Assembly (NCBI RefSeq): GCF_004022215.1
Contig: NZ_SAUZ01000005.1
Coordinates: forward strand, 124,001-188,000
DNA: 64,000 nt
Reading direction: 5' to 3'
Source of the DNA: Paenirhodobacter populi
GTDB lineage: Bacteria; Pseudomonadota; Alphaproteobacteria; Rhodobacterales; Rhodobacteraceae
The position numbers and the translations under genes are program-made. The notes beneath the pieces were generated by a model, which did no database searches, was not told the origin of the DNA, and saw only the letters and a list, made by a program, of their open reading frames with translations. Shown here in pieces: positions 19,912 to 29,735 of the stretch. Every line of letters starts with the position of its first letter. The stretch's first letter is position 1.

Positions 19912-19938
19912 TTAGCACTCGCCTCTGGTGAGTGCTAA
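19912..19938. promoter_or_regulatory. CIRCE operator (HrcA binding site)
   Basis: TTAGCACTC-N9-GAGTGCTAA is a perfect match to the CIRCE inverted repeat, the binding site of the heat-shock repressor HrcA. It lies just downstream of the predicted groES transcription start. hrcA is not in this window. Confidence 0.97.
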
Positions 19939-19947
19939 CGATGCGGG

Positions 19948-19976
19948 AGTTAGTCACGACCCCGGGTGGCTGTCAA
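19948..19976 (-). promoter_or_regulatory. Vegetative promoter of groESL
   Basis: On the minus strand TTGACA (19976-19971) and CTAACT (19953-19948) are separated by 17 bases. The start of transcription would fall next to CIRCE, so HrcA binding would block initiation. No clear sigma-32 promoter was found. Confidence 0.75.
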
Positions 19977-20050
19977 CAGCGGATGGCGGAATTTTTTGTG
20001 GCAGGCGCGCCATGGTCCGGGGCTGCGGCGGAAGGCGGCCGCGGCGCAAG

Positions 20051-20077
20051 AAAAAACCGGCGCGATGGCGCCGGTTT
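20051..20077 (-). terminator. Terminator of the DEAD-box helicase gene
   Basis: On the minus strand AAACCGGCGC-CATC-GCGCCGGTTTTTTC: a perfect stem followed by a T-run, about 9 bases after the stop codon. Confidence 0.88.
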
Positions 20078-20085
20078 CGGGTGGA

Positions 20086-21618
20086 TCAACTGTCCGAGGT
20101 TTCCTCGATCTCCTCGGTCGTCTCCTGCGCGGATTTGGTGGGCCAGAACGGGCGCAACAGGAAATCCGGCACATGGTCGCCCATGCCGACCACCACCGGG
20201 CCGTCGTCCCGATCGCGGCCGCGATGCCGGTCGCGGCGATTCTCGTCCCGCCGGGGCTCGTGGCTGCGCTCGGCGCGGCGCGGGGTCTCGGGCAGGGGGA
20301 TCGGCGCTTCGGCGACGGCCTCGGGTTCCGCGGCCGCAACCTCTGCGGCCGGGGCGGGGCGGGGCGCCTCTTCACGGTCGCCGCGGCTGCGCCGGACCCG
20401 GCCGCCACGGCGGCCTTCCTTCTCTTCGCTGCGGCGCGGCTCGCGCTGGCTGCCCTCCGAGGGGGTGAAGCCTTCGGGCGGGTCGACGCGCGGGATCTCG
20501 GTCTTCAGCAGATGTTCGATCTGGCTGAGGTATTTGTCATCCGAGGGCGTGGCAATCGAGATGGCCGTGCCCTTGCGCCCGGCGCGGCCGGTGCGGCCGA
20601 TGCGGTGGACGTAATCCTCGGCATGGCTGGGCAGGTCGTAGTTGAACACATGGCTGACGGCGGGAATATCAAGCCCCCGCGCCGCCACGTCCGAGGCGAC
20701 GAGGATCTGCAGGCTGCCATCGCGGAAGGCGTCGAGCGTCCGGGTCCGCTGCGACTGTTCCAGATCGCCGTGGATCGGCGCCGCGTCGAAGCCATGCGCC
20801 TTGAGCGATTTGGCCACGATATCCACATCGACCTTGCGGTTGCAGAAGATGATGGCGTTGGTGCAGGCGGCCCCCTCGGCAGCGATCAGCGCGCGCAGCA
20901 GCTCGCGCTTGACCTTGGCGGTCTGGTCCTTGCGCGGCGGGGTGACCTGCACCAGCTTTTGCGTGATCGTGTCCGAGGCGCTGGCCTGCCGGGCCACTTC
21001 GATCCGCGCCGGGGCGTGCAGGAAGGTGTTGGTGATCCGCTCGATCTCCGGCGCCATGGTGGCCGAGAAGAACAGCGTCTGCCGGGTGAACGGGGTCAGC
21101 TGGAAGATGCGCTCGATGTCGGGAATGAAGCCCATGTCGAGCATCCGGTCCGCCTCGTCCACCACCATGATCTGCACGCCGGTCAGCAGCAGCTTGCCGC
21201 GCTCGAAATGGTCGAGCAGCCGGCCCGGCGTGGCGATCAGCACGTCGACGCCGCGGTCGATCAGCTTTTCCTGTTCGCCAAAGGACACGCCGCCGATCAG
21301 CAGCGCCTTGGTCAGTTTCGTGTATTTCGCATAGACGTCGAAATTCTCGGCCACCTGCGCGGCCAGTTCGCGCGTCGGCGCCAGCACCAGCGAGCGCGGC
21401 ATCCGCGCCCGGGCGCGTCCATGCGCAAGTCGCGTGATCATCGGCAAGGTGAAAGAGGCGGTCTTGCCGGTCCCCGTCTGGGCGATCCCCAGCACGTCGC
21501 GGCCTTCGAGCGCGGGCGGAATGGCCCCGGCCTGGATCGGAGTCGGCGATTCATAGCCCGCCTCCTCGATGGCCTTCATTACTTCCTGGTCCAGATTCAG
21601 GTCTGAAAACTTGGTCAT
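20086..21618 (-). CDS. DEAD-box ATP-dependent RNA helicase (RhlE-like)
   Basis: The protein unwinds short RNA duplexes using ATP, typically in ribosome assembly, RNA decay or cold adaptation. The 510-residue protein has the Q motif ESPTPIQ (about 23-29), motif I AQTGTGKT (47-54), motif [15 protein letters not shown], motif III FSATM and motif [12 protein letters not shown]. The last 140 residues are a low-complexity tail rich in Arg, Glu and Ala, probably disordered and RNA-binding. It is monocistronic, divergent from argS and has its own terminator. Which RhlE/DbpA-type role it has cannot be told. Confidence 0.92.
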   Translation of the reverse strand: MTKFSDLNLDQEVMKAIEEAGYESPTPIQAGAIPPALEGRDVLGIAQTGTGKTASFTLPMITRLAHGRARARMPRSLVLAPTRELAAQVAENFDVYAKYTKLTKALLIGGVSFGEQEKLIDRGVDVLIATPGRLLDHFERGKLLLTGVQIMVVDEADRMLDMGFIPDIERIFQLTPFTRQTLFFSATMAPEIERITNTFLHAPARIEVARQASASDTITQKLVQVTPPRKDQTAKVKRELLRALIAAEGAACTNAIIFCNRKVDVDIVAKSLKAHGFDAAPIHGDLEQSQRTRTLDAFRDGSLQILVASDVAARGLDIPAVSHVFNYDLPSHAEDYVHRIGRTGRAGRKGTAISIATPSDDKYLSQIEHLLKTEIPRVDPPEGFTPSEGSQREPRRSEEKEGRRGGRVRRSRGDREEAPRPAPAAEVAAAEPEAVAEAPIPLPETPRRAERSHEPRRDENRRDRHRGRDRDDGPVVVGMGDHVPDFLLRPFWPTKSAQETTEEIEETSDS

Positions 21619-21633
21619 GTGCGTCCTTGATGA

Positions 21634-21650
21634 CGTGGAACGGTTCCACG
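21634..21650. promoter_or_regulatory. Palindromic operator-like site between the helicase gene and argS
   Basis: CGTGGAAC-G-GTTCCACG is a perfect inverted repeat with 8-base arms around one base, starting 16 bp upstream of the helicase start codon. Size and symmetry fit a dimeric repressor site. Alternatively it is a leader hairpin. Confidence 0.4.
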
Positions 21651-21658
21651 CAAAAGAA

Positions 21659-21682
21659 GGGACGCAAATCTCCGGGCGTCCC
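21659..21682. other. Second inverted repeat in the helicase-argS gap
   Basis: GGGACGC and GCGTCCC, seven-base perfect arms around ten bases. It lies 9 bp from the palindrome at 21634-21650. Could be part of the helicase leader RNA. Confidence 0.35.
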
Positions 21683-21857
21683 GGGCGAAATGCCGCCGGG
21701 GTGCAGCATGGCGTTCCCCCTACTGCAAAACTCCGTCTGCGTCAATGAAATGCCCCGATTTTCAGCCGCCGCCCCCGGTTCGGGCCGTGAAACCCGGCGC
21801 GGAGTTGACGCCGCGCGCGGGCTCTGGCAGGGGAAGGGGCAACAGAGGAAGCCGAAA

Positions 21858-23600
21858 ATGAACCTGTTTGCCGATATGCGCGTGGCGGTGATCGCCGCTC
21901 TGGACGAGATGGTTGCCGGGGGCACGCTGCCCGCCGGTCTCGACACCGCCAACGTGACGGTCGAACCGCCGCGCGATCCCTTGCATGGCGACATGGCGAC
22001 GAATGCCGCGATGGTGCTGGCAAAGCCCGCCGGGCTGAAGCCGCGCGACATCGCCGAGGAGCTGGCCGCGAAACTCTCCGCCGATCCGCGCATCACGCTG
22101 GCCGAGGTCGCCGGGCCGGGGTTCCTGAACCTGCGGCTCGATCCCGCCGTCTGGGCGGATGTGACGCGCGCCGCGCTGGCCGCCGGGAACGATTACGGCC
22201 GGTCCGATCTGGGCCATGGCATCAAGGTCAACGTGGAATTCGTCTCGGCCAACCCGACCGGGCCGATGCATGTGGGCCATACCCGCGGCGCGGTCTTCGG
22301 CGATGCGCTGGCGAGCCTTCTGGATTTCGCGGGCTATGACGTGACGCGCGAATACTACATCAACGACGGCGGCGCGCAGGTGAACGTGCTGGCGCGCTCG
22401 GCGTTCGAGCGTTACCGCGAAGCGAACGGGCTGGAACCCGAGATCCGCGAGGGGCTCTATCCCGGCGACTACCTGATCCCGGTGGGCGAGGCGCTGAAGG
22501 CGAAATACGGCGACAGCCTGCTGAACCAGCCGGAATCCGTCTGGCTGGATGATGTGCGCGAATTCGCCACCGCCGCGATGATGCAGATGATCCGTGACGA
22601 TCTGGCGCTGCTCAATGTGACGATGGATGTCTATTCCTCGGAAAAGGCGCTGTACGGCACCGGCAAGATCGAGGATGCGCTCGGCCGGCTGGAATCTCTT
22701 GGCCTGATCTACGAAGGCGTTCTGGAACCGCCCAAGGGCAAGCTGCCCGAGGATTGGGAGGAACGCGAGCAGACGCTGTTCCGCTCGACCTCCTTCGGTG
22801 ACGACGTGGACCGGCCGGTGAAGAAGTCGGACGGAAGCTGGACCTATTTCGCCCCCGACATCGCCTATCACTACGACAAGATCGAGCGCGGTTTCGACCA
22901 GCTCATCGACGTGTTCGGGGCCGACCACGGCGGTTACGTCAAGCGGATGAAGGCCGCCGTCGCCGCGCTGTCGAACAACCGCGTGCCTCTGGACATCAAG
23001 CTGATCCAACTTGTGCGGCTGTTCAAGAACGGCGAGCCCTTCAAGATGTCGAAGCGCGCCGGCACCTTCGTCACGCTGCGCGATGTGGTGGAGCAGGCGG
23101 GGGCCGATGTCACCCGCTTCCACATGCTGACCCGCAAGAACGACGCGGCGCTCGACTTCGACTTCGACAAGGTGCTGGAACAGTCCAAGGACAACCCGGT
23201 CTTCTATGTGCAATACGCGCATGCGCGTGTGGCCTCGGTCCTGCGCAAGGCGGCGGAGGCGGGGATCGACGTCTCGCCCGAGGCGCTGGCGAAGGCCGAT
23301 CTGTCCGGCAACACGCATGAGGCCGAACTCGCGCTGGTGAAGAAGATCGCCGAATGGCCGCGTCTGGTCGAGATCGCCGCCCGCGCGAATGAACCGCACC
23401 GCGTCGCCTTCTTCCTCTACGAGATCGCCTCGGACCTGCATGCCCTGTGGAATCGCGGCAATGAGGAGCCGGGCCTGCGTTTCGTGCAGGACGATTCCGA
23501 CATCTCGGCGGCGAAAATCGCCCTTGCAAAAGCCTGCGCGGTTGTCATTTCGGCCGGCCTTGGTATTCTCGGGGTCAAACCGGCCGAAGAGATGCGCTGA
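21858..23600 (+). CDS. argS: Arginyl-tRNA synthetase
   Basis: ArgS charges tRNA-Arg. The 580-residue class I enzyme has the N-terminal Add-1 type domain, the HIGH motif as HVGH (138-141, in [19 protein letters not shown]) and the KMSK motif in [16 protein letters not shown]. The DALR anticodon-binding domain closes the protein. The ATG at 21858 follows AGAGGA at normal spacing; the frame is open further upstream but not conserved. First gene of a run argS-SPOR-nagZ-scpA-scpB. Confidence 0.96.
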   Translation: MNLFADMRVAVIAALDEMVAGGTLPAGLDTANVTVEPPRDPLHGDMATNAAMVLAKPAGLKPRDIAEELAAKLSADPRITLAEVAGPGFLNLRLDPAVWADVTRAALAAGNDYGRSDLGHGIKVNVEFVSANPTGPMHVGHTRGAVFGDALASLLDFAGYDVTREYYINDGGAQVNVLARSAFERYREANGLEPEIREGLYPGDYLIPVGEALKAKYGDSLLNQPESVWLDDVREFATAAMMQMIRDDLALLNVTMDVYSSEKALYGTGKIEDALGRLESLGLIYEGVLEPPKGKLPEDWEEREQTLFRSTSFGDDVDRPVKKSDGSWTYFAPDIAYHYDKIERGFDQLIDVFGADHGGYVKRMKAAVAALSNNRVPLDIKLIQLVRLFKNGEPFKMSKRAGTFVTLRDVVEQAGADVTRFHMLTRKNDAALDFDFDKVLEQSKDNPVFYVQYAHARVASVLRKAAEAGIDVSPEALAKADLSGNTHEAELALVKKIAEWPRLVEIAARANEPHRVAFFLYEIASDLHALWNRGNEEPGLRFVQDDSDISAAKIALAKACAVVISAGLGILGVKPAEEMR

Positions 23601-23654
23601 AGCGCGCCAGCGCCGGGTCGAGGCAGAGACCGGAAAACCGGCGATGAGGCGAGC

Positions 23655-24740
23655 ATGGTCAGCTATCACGATCGCGACGGCGGAGGGTATCCCTATGACG
23701 GCGACGGGGTTCCGTCCGCCCCCGAACCCGCGCCCCTGCACGGCATCGCCGAGCCGGTCTCCCGCTGGGTGCAGCTTGCCGGGGCGGCGACCTCGATCGC
23801 GTTGATCCTTGGCGTCGTGGTCTGGGGCTACAAGCTTGCCGTGCGCGATGTGTCGGGCGTGCCGGTGATCCGCGCGATCGAAGGCCCTTCCCGCATCGCG
23901 CCCGAGGATCCGGGTGGCGATCTGGCGCGCCATGTCGGCCTGTCGGTGAACGAGGTGGCGGGCAAGGGGCTTGCCGCGCCGGGGCCGGAGCGTGTGGTCC
24001 TTGCGCCGCCGCCCGACGGTCTGTCCGATGATGACGCGCCGATGACCGGGGTGCGCTCGCTCGTGAAGGTCGAGCGGGTCGAGCCCGAGGGCCTGCCCGT
24101 CGCCGAACCCGCTACCGCGCCGGTTCCGCAGGTGCCGCAGGGCACCGCCCTTGCGATCGAGGATGAGGTCGTGCCCGTCGACGGTCCCGAGGCGCAGGAG
24201 GGGGCTTCGGCCGCGCAGCTGCGTTCCGCCGCCGCCGAGGCGTCGAAGGTCCGCCCCGTTCCGCGCACGGTCCCGGTCCTGCCCGATGACATCGTGCAGC
24301 GCTCGACCGTGACCGAGGGGGTCGTGGCCGATACCTTGCCGGGGCTGAAGACCTCGCCCCGCCCGATGCAGCGCCCGGGCGCGCTGCGCACCGCCGCCAA
24401 GACCCCGGCGAAGGCCGAGGCGCCAAAGCCCGCCGCGCCTGCCGCCCGCCCCGCTCCGGCCGATGAGATCGACCCCGCAAGCCTGCCCGCCGATGCCCGC
24501 GTGGCGCAGATCGGTGCCTTCGACACGCCGGAACTCGCCCGCGCCGAATGGGACCGCGTCGCCGCCCGCGCGGGCGAGCTGCTGACCGGCAAGCAGCGCA
24601 TCGTGCAGGAGGCGCAGGCCAATGGCCGCACCTTCTACCGGCTGCGGGTGGCGGGGTTCGACGGACTTGACGCCTCGCGGCGGTTCTGCGATGCGCTCAA
24701 GGACAAGGGCGTGAACTGCATCGCCACGGTGGCGCATTAA
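23655..24740 (+). CDS. SPOR-domain membrane protein
   Basis: This 361-residue protein has a short cytoplasmic start, one membrane span (about 40-62, LAGAATSIALILGVVVWGYK), a long Pro/Ala/Glu-rich periplasmic linker and a C-terminal SPOR domain (about 283-361, ADARVAQIGAFDTPELARAEW...). SPOR domains bind denuded glycan strands of septal peptidoglycan, so a division-site role is likely. It lies directly upstream of nagZ, a peptidoglycan-recycling enzyme, and near scpAB. This argS-SPOR-nagZ-scpA-scpB order is familiar from alphaproteobacteria. Confidence 0.88.
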   Translation: MVSYHDRDGGGYPYDGDGVPSAPEPAPLHGIAEPVSRWVQLAGAATSIALILGVVVWGYKLAVRDVSGVPVIRAIEGPSRIAPEDPGGDLARHVGLSVNEVAGKGLAAPGPERVVLAPPPDGLSDDDAPMTGVRSLVKVERVEPEGLPVAEPATAPVPQVPQGTALAIEDEVVPVDGPEAQEGASAAQLRSAAAEASKVRPVPRTVPVLPDDIVQRSTVTEGVVADTLPGLKTSPRPMQRPGALRTAAKTPAKAEAPKPAAPAARPAPADEIDPASLPADARVAQIGAFDTPELARAEWDRVAARAGELLTGKQRIVQEAQANGRTFYRLRVAGFDGLDASRRFCDALKDKGVNCIATVAH

Positions 24741-24768
24741 GACGGCGGCGCCAGGAAGGACTTCCGGG

Positions 24769-25776
24769 ATGACGAAGACGGTGACCGGGGCGACGATCCT
24801 TGGCTGTGCGGGGCTGACGCTCGATGCCGGGGAACGCGCGTTCTTCCGTGAGGCGGACCCCTGGGGCTTCATCCTTTTCGGGCGCAATGTCGACGGGCCA
24901 GAGCAGCTGCGCCGCCTGACCGGCGATCTGCGCGCGGCGGTGGGGCGCGATGCGGTCATCTTCATCGATCAGGAAGGCGGGCGGGTGCAGCGTCTGCGCG
25001 CGCCGCACTGGCGCGAATGGCTGCCGCCGCTGGAACAGGCGGCGCTGGCCGATCCGGTGCGCAGCTTCTGGCTGCGGGGGCGGATTCAGGCGGCGGAACT
25101 GCGCGATGTCGGTATCGACGGCAACTGCGCGCCGACCTGCGACATCGCCGGCCCTGAGACCCATCCCTTTCTGCGCAACCGCTGCCTTGGCACCGATCCC
25201 GAGGCCGTCACCCGCAACGCCCGCGCCACGGCGAACGGGCTTCTGGCGGGGGGCGTCCTGCCGGTGATGAAGCACATGCCGGGCCACGGCCGGGCCGAGG
25301 CCGACAGCCACAAGGATCTGCCGCATGTCGAGGCCAGCCATGAGGATCTGTCCGTCTGGGATTTTGAACCCTTCCGCGCGCTGTCGGACCTGCCGCTGGG
25401 GATGACCGGGCATATCCGCTTCACCGCGCTGGACCCGGCGCCCGCCACGCAATCCGCGCGGATCGTGTCGCTGATGCGCGACGAGATCGGCTTCGACGGG
25501 CTTCTGATGACCGACGATCTGGGGATGCAGGCGCTGTCGGGCACGATGGGGGAACGGGCGGAGGCCTCGCTTGCCGCGGGATGCGATGTGGTGCTGCATT
25601 GCAATGGCGACCGGGCCGAGATGGAACAGGTGGCGGATCGCGCGGGGCGGCTGTCGCCCGCGGCCGCGCGGCGCGCCGATGCGGCGCTTGCCGCCCGCGT
25701 CGCGCCGGAAAAGATTGACATTGCCGCTCTGGATGCCGAACTGGAAGGACTTCTGGGCGGCGGATTGCATGGGTGA
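24769..25776 (+). CDS. nagZ: Beta-N-acetylhexosaminidase NagZ (GH3)
   Basis: NagZ removes N-acetylglucosamine from anhydromuropeptides in the cytoplasm during peptidoglycan recycling. The 335-residue protein is a single GH3 domain, the NagZ length. Motifs are FIDQEGGRVQRLR at 65-77, KHMPGHG at 168-174 with DSHKDLP at 179-185 (the His of the catalytic dyad) and the nucleophile region TDDLGM at 248-253. It overlaps scpA by 8 bp. In bacteria with inducible ampC this enzyme makes the inducer, but no ampC is seen here. Confidence 0.94.
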   Translation: MTKTVTGATILGCAGLTLDAGERAFFREADPWGFILFGRNVDGPEQLRRLTGDLRAAVGRDAVIFIDQEGGRVQRLRAPHWREWLPPLEQAALADPVRSFWLRGRIQAAELRDVGIDGNCAPTCDIAGPETHPFLRNRCLGTDPEAVTRNARATANGLLAGGVLPVMKHMPGHGRAEADSHKDLPHVEASHEDLSVWDFEPFRALSDLPLGMTGHIRFTALDPAPATQSARIVSLMRDEIGFDGLLMTDDLGMQALSGTMGERAEASLAAGCDVVLHCNGDRAEMEQVADRAGRLSPAAARRADAALAARVAPEKIDIAALDAELEGLLGGGLHG

Positions 25777-26566
25777 CGAAACCGATCCAACAGCGGACCC
25801 GACTGTCAGCGACCGGCTTGCCGCCGAGGCGCTGATCATCGACGTCGACGGCTACGAAGGGCCGCTCGACCTGTTGCTGTCGCTGTCTCGCACGCAGAAG
25901 GTCGATCTGCGCAAGATTTCCGTGCTGGAACTGGCCGAGCAGTATCTGGCCTTCGTCACGCAGGCCAAGATGCTGCGCATCGAGCTGGCGGCCGATTATC
26001 TGGTGATGGCGGCGTGGCTCGCCTTCCTGAAATCGCGCCTGCTGCTGCCGCCCGATCCCGAGGCCGAGGGCCCGAGCGCCGAGGAACTGGCCGCCCATCT
26101 GGCCTTTCAGCTCGAACGTCTGCAGGCGATGCGCGAGGCGGCGACACGGCTGATGGCGCGCGACCAGCTTGGCCGCGATTTCTTTGCGCGCGGCGAGACC
26201 GAGGGCATCGCCCGCATCCGCGAGACCAGCTACGACGTTTCCTTGCTGGATCTGATGCAGGCCTATGCGCGGATCCGCACGCGCGACGAATTCCGCCCCT
26301 ATGCCTTCGACCGCAAGAACCTGTTCACGATGGAGCAGGCGCTGGAGCGGATGCGCGGCGTGGTGGGATTCGCCGGCGAATGGACGGATCTGTCCACCTA
26401 TCTGCCCGACGGCTGGGGGACGGAGCCGAAGCGGCGCCGCTCCGCCACCGCGGCGACCTTTGCCGCCTCGCTCGAACTGGCGAAACAGGGGCAGATCGAG
26501 ATCCGCCAGCAGGACACTTTCGCGCCGATCGCGATCCGGGCGCGCAGCTTGCCCAGAGGACACTGA
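25769..26566 (+). CDS. scpA: Segregation and condensation protein A
   Basis: ScpA is the kleisin subunit that bridges the SMC heads in the chromosome condensation complex. The 265-residue protein has the typical start DGYEGPLDLLLSLSRTQKVDLRKISVLELAEQYL and the conserved LEMAADYLVMAAWLAFLKSRLLLP-like block; here the first residues of that block read IELAADYLVMAAWLAFLKSR. The ATG at 25769 overlaps the nagZ stop codon region by 8 bp, implying coupled translation. Followed one base later by scpB. Confidence 0.94.
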   Translation: MGDETDPTADPTVSDRLAAEALIIDVDGYEGPLDLLLSLSRTQKVDLRKISVLELAEQYLAFVTQAKMLRIELAADYLVMAAWLAFLKSRLLLPPDPEAEGPSAEELAAHLAFQLERLQAMREAATRLMARDQLGRDFFARGETEGIARIRETSYDVSLLDLMQAYARIRTRDEFRPYAFDRKNLFTMEQALERMRGVVGFAGEWTDLSTYLPDGWGTEPKRRRSATAATFAASLELAKQGQIEIRQQDTFAPIAIRARSLPRGH

Positions 26567-26567
26567 C

Positions 26568-27185
26568 ATGACCATGCCTTTCGACATCCCGCCGATGGGG
26601 GAACAGGAACGGATGGTGGAGGCGATGCTCTTCGCCTCGGCCCGCCCGCTGACGCTGCGCGAGATGGAAAAGCGCATGCCGCAGGGCTGCGACGCCGCCG
26701 AGGCGCTGGCCGCGCTGCGCCAAAGGTATGAGGGCAGGGGGGTGCAGATCACCCGCGTGGGCGAGGGCTGGGCCTTCCGCACGGCGCCCGATCTGGGCTT
26801 TCTGATGCAACAGCAGATCGCCGAACAGAAAAAGCTGTCACGCGCCGCGATCGAGACGCTGGCGATCGTCGCCTATCACCAGCCCGTCACCCGCGCCGAG
26901 ATCGAGGAGATCCGCGGCGTCGCCGTTTCGCGCGGCACCATCGACCAGTTGCTTGAACTGGAATGGATCCGATTCGGGCGCCGCCGCATGACACCGGGCC
27001 GCCCGGTGACCTTTGTCGTGACCGAGGAATTCCTCGACCACTTCGGCCTTGAAAGCGCGCGCGACCTGCCGGGGCTGAAGGAATTGCGCGCGGCGGGGCT
27101 TCTGGACAACCGGCCGATGCCGGGCATCCTGCGCAGCGAGGAAGAGCCCGGTGCAAAGGGCCAAAGCGAGATGTTCGAGGAATAG
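26568..27185 (+). CDS. scpB: Segregation and condensation protein B
   Basis: ScpB is the paired winged-helix partner of ScpA and SMC. The 205-residue protein has two winged-helix units. The segment LSRAAIETLAIVAYHQPVTR and EIEEIRGVAVSRGTIDQLLE (about 88-130) is the family signature. The ATG at 26568 follows AGAGGA and lies one base beyond the scpA stop codon. Its stop codon touches the stop codon of the convergent dcd gene with no base between them. Confidence 0.94.
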   Translation: MTMPFDIPPMGEQERMVEAMLFASARPLTLREMEKRMPQGCDAAEALAALRQRYEGRGVQITRVGEGWAFRTAPDLGFLMQQQIAEQKKLSRAAIETLAIVAYHQPVTRAEIEEIRGVAVSRGTIDQLLELEWIRFGRRRMTPGRPVTFVVTEEFLDHFGLESARDLPGLKELRAAGLLDNRPMPGILRSEEEPGAKGQSEMFEE

Positions 27186-28259
27186 TCAGGCGCGGAAGTT
27201 CTTGGCGAGCTTCAGCCCCTGTCCCTGATAGTTCGAGGCGATTCCCGCCCCGTAAAGCCTGTCGGGCCGCGCCGCCATCCGTTCATAGACCAGCCGCCCG
27301 ACGACCTGCCCGTGTTCCAGCACGAAGGGCGCCTCGTGGCAGCGCACCTCCAGCACGCCGCGCGATCCGGTGCCGCCCGCCGCGCGATGGCCGAAGCCCG
27401 GATCGAAAAACCCGGCGTAATGGACGCGGAATTCCCCCACCATCGCCAGATAGGGGGCCATCTCGGCCGCGTAATCGGGGGGAATCGTCACCGCCTCGCG
27501 CGAGACGAGGATGTAGAACGCGCCGGGGTCGAGGATGATCCGCCCGCCCGTGGTATGCAGCTCTTCCCAGAAATCCCCGGCGACGTAATGGCCGATGCGG
27601 TCGAGGTCGATCACCCCGGTATGCGGCTTTGCCCGGTAGCCGACCAGATCGCCCTCGGCCGGGCGCAGGTCGACGGAAAAGCCCAGCCCCGCGTCGATCA
27701 CCGGCGTGCCGGTGACCAGCGGATCGGCGGCATGCAGCGCCGTCAGTTCGGCATCGTCCAGCGTCGCATGCCCTTCGCGGAAGCGGATCTGGTTCAGCCG
27801 CATCCCGGGCCGCACCAGCACGGAAAAGCTGCGCGGGCAGATCTCGGCGTAAAGGGGGCCGTGGTAGCCCTCGGGGATGCGGTCGAATTCGGTGCCGCCG
27901 TCGGTGATCACCCGCGTGAGCAGATCGAGCCGCCCGGTCGAGCTTTTGGCATTGGCGACGGCGGTGACGCCGCGCGGCAGGGCCAGCCCCTCCATCAGCG
28001 GCAATAGGTAGACGCAGCCCTTTTCCAGCACGGCCCCGTGGGTCAGGTCCATGCGGTGCATCTCGAAATCGGCGAGCTTGTCCGCCACCTTCACGTCCCG
28101 CCCGGCAAGGAACGAGGCCCGCACCCGATAGGCCACCGCGCCGAGCCGCAGGTCGAGGCTGGCGGGCTGGATCTGCGCCCCGGTGACCTCGGTCGCGGCG
28201 GTGATCTCCTGCCGGGCGATCATGCGGCGGATGGCACTGTCGGGCAGAACTCCGGGCAT
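27186..28259 (-). CDS. dcd: 2'-deoxycytidine 5'-triphosphate deaminase (long form)
   Basis: Dcd converts dCTP to dUTP, feeding the Dut reaction toward dTMP. The 357-residue length is roughly twice the 190 residues of the E. coli enzyme; such double-length forms are known in alphaproteobacteria. Two related halves can be seen: ANAKSSTGRLDLLTRVITDGG in the first and a second jelly-roll block with GEFRVHYAGFFDPGFGH, the usual A-x-FxDPGF motif. The ATG at 28259 fits the family; the open frame upstream reads through the tRNA gene and is not coding. Confidence 0.9.
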   Translation of the reverse strand: MPGVLPDSAIRRMIARQEITAATEVTGAQIQPASLDLRLGAVAYRVRASFLAGRDVKVADKLADFEMHRMDLTHGAVLEKGCVYLLPLMEGLALPRGVTAVANAKSSTGRLDLLTRVITDGGTEFDRIPEGYHGPLYAEICPRSFSVLVRPGMRLNQIRFREGHATLDDAELTALHAADPLVTGTPVIDAGLGFSVDLRPAEGDLVGYRAKPHTGVIDLDRIGHYVAGDFWEELHTTGGRIILDPGAFYILVSREAVTIPPDYAAEMAPYLAMVGEFRVHYAGFFDPGFGHRAAGGTGSRGVLEVRCHEAPFVLEHGQVVGRLVYERMAARPDRLYGAGIASNYQGQGLKLAKNFRA

Positions 28260-28289
28260 CGCGGTTTCCCTTGTAAGAGCGCATATGCG

Positions 28290-28316
28290 AACGCCCACCC
28301 CGAAGGGTGGGCGTTT
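28290..28316 (-). terminator. Terminator of the tRNA-Pro gene
   Basis: AACGCCCACCC-TTCG-GGGTGGGCGTT on the minus strand, six bases after the tRNA CCA end. Very stable stem, but only a short T-run. Confidence 0.7.
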
Positions 28317-28321
28317 CGTGA

Positions 28322-28399
28322 TGGTCGGGCCGGTGAGATTCGAACTCACGACCTTCCGCCCCCCAGACGGACGCGCTAACCAGGCTGCGCCACGGCCCG
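28322..28399 (-). tRNA. tRNA-Pro, anticodon GGG
   Basis: A 78-base cloverleaf can be folded on the minus strand. Acceptor stem CGGGCCG pairs with CGGCCCG, and the D arm holds AGCCTGGTTA. Anticodon arm TCCGT-CTGGGGG-GCGGA has loop anticodon GGG, and T arm GTGAG-TTCGAAT-CTCAC follows. The encoded 3' end is ACCA. It decodes CCC and CCU. Located between the MerR gene and dcd. Confidence 0.95.
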
Positions 28400-28484
28400 A
28401 CACGAGGCGCATATAGAGGCATCGGGGCGTCGGGCGCAAGCGGCAAAACGCATCTTTTCGCAGCCTCTTGCGGGTTGTGCGGGA

Positions 28485-29240
28485 CTAGTGGCGGAGCGCG
28501 GTCGGCGGCGCGGCAAGCCGGTCGCGCAGCGCCGCCATCCGGTCGCTGAGCGCGAGCAGGCGGACCCGTTCCACCGTGGTCAGATCGCCTTCCATCCCGT
28601 GCAGCAGGGCCATGAGCGCGGCAAGACCGGGGGCTGGCTCAAGGGGCTCCGGGGGTGCGGCTTCGGGCGCGGCGCCGAAGGAAACGACCTCGGCGGTATC
28701 ATCGTCCTGCGGCACGTCCGGGGCGAAGGGGGCGTCGGGAATCTCTGCTTCCGGTGCGGCAAGAGTGTCGGGAACCTGCACTTCCGGCTCGGCAGGGCTT
28801 TCCGCCTCCGGCGCGGAAATGGAATCGGTGACCTCTTCCGCGAAGGTGGTGTCGGTCGCTTCCGCCTCCGGCTCGGGATCGGCGAAAAGCTCGTCCGGCG
28901 GGGTCCGATCGGGGAAGGGCACGACGCGCGCGGGCGTTTCCGCCGAATCCCCGGCGGGCTCGTCCAGCCGGATCGCGGCGCGCGCGGTCACGGCGGAAAT
29001 GCCCTGTTCCTTGAGGATCTTCTGCACGCCACGGATGGTCAGCCCGTCCTCGTGCAGCAGCTGCTTGATCCCCGCCAGCAGCGCGACATCGCCGGGCCGG
29101 TAATACCGCCGCCCGCCCGCGCGCTTCAGCGGCTTGATCTGCGGAAAACGGCTTTCCCAGAAACGCAGCACATGCGTGGGCGTGTCCAGCAGCAGCGAAA
29201 CTTCGGAAATCGTGCGGAAAGCGTCGACCGATTTCGTCAT
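28485..29240 (-). CDS. MerR-family transcription regulator with long acidic tail
   Basis: The 251-residue protein has an N-terminal MerR winged helix ([49 protein letters not shown], given here as residues 7-55) and the usual dimerisation helix [20 protein letters not shown]. This is followed by about 110 residues rich in Glu, Pro and Ala with repeated PEAE-type units and a short helical C-terminus. It has no cysteine ligands typical of metal sensors. It is adjacent to ihfA in an order (plsX-fabH-ihfA-merR) I know from many alphaproteobacteria. Targets are unknown. Confidence 0.87.
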   Translation of the reverse strand: MTKSVDAFRTISEVSLLLDTPTHVLRFWESRFPQIKPLKRAGGRRYYRPGDVALLAGIKQLLHEDGLTIRGVQKILKEQGISAVTARAAIRLDEPAGDSAETPARVVPFPDRTPPDELFADPEPEAEATDTTFAEEVTDSISAPEAESPAEPEVQVPDTLAAPEAEIPDAPFAPDVPQDDDTAEVVSFGAAPEAAPPEPLEPAPGLAALMALLHGMEGDLTTVERVRLLALSDRMAALRDRLAAPPTALRH

Positions 29241-29328
29241 GGCGACGGTCCTGTTCTGTTCGGGCGCCGTGCCGCGGCGCCTGTTTCATTCGGAGCCCGC
29301 CGGATCCGGCGCGGACGGCCCCGGGGGA

Positions 29329-29631
29329 TCAGCGCGTGTTGCCCGCCGCCACGCGATCCTTCATCAGATGCGAGGGGCGGAACGACAGCACCCGCCGCGG
29401 CGAGATCGGCACCTCTTCCCCGGTCTTCGGGTTGCGCCCCATGCGCGAGGATTTTTCCCGCACGGAGAAGGTTCCGAAAGACGAGATCTTGACCGTTTCG
29501 CCGCGCACCAGCGCATCCGACATATGCTGCAGGACGCTTTCGACGAGCTGTGCAGATTCGTTGCGCGACAGGCCGACCTCGCGGAACACGGCTTCGCTCA
29601 GGTCCATGCGGGTCAGGGTCTTGTCGGACAT
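29329..29631 (-). CDS. ihfA: Integration host factor subunit alpha
   Basis: IHF bends DNA at specific sites in transcription, replication and recombination. The 100-residue protein is a complete HU/IHF-fold subunit: [21 protein letters not shown], then [28 protein letters not shown] with the DNA-arm proline in RNPKTGE, and the C-terminal helix. The start follows GGAGGATGAC at ideal spacing. The short distance to fabH (104 bp) and MerR suggests a shared transcript, but this is not certain. Confidence 0.95.
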   Translation of the reverse strand: MSDKTLTRMDLSEAVFREVGLSRNESAQLVESVLQHMSDALVRGETVKISSFGTFSVREKSSRMGRNPKTGEEVPISPRRVLSFRPSHLMKDRVAAGNTR

Positions 29632-29735
29632 GTCATCCTCCGGTGTGGTTTGCGCCACGATGCGGTCAATGAAATCCCGAGTCAATATCAATGGCTTGCG
29701 CGAGGGTCTGCACAAGCCATCAAAGGCCGCCGCGC

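Noticed and set aside
21762-24965. A 1067-codon open frame on the minus strand opposite argS and the SPOR gene
   Set aside because: No domains and a shadow-like composition; the opposite strand carries well-defined enzymes.
28260-28439. N-terminal extension of dcd by 60 codons
   Set aside because: It would read through the tRNA-Pro gene and its terminator. The internal ATG at 28259 fits the family start.
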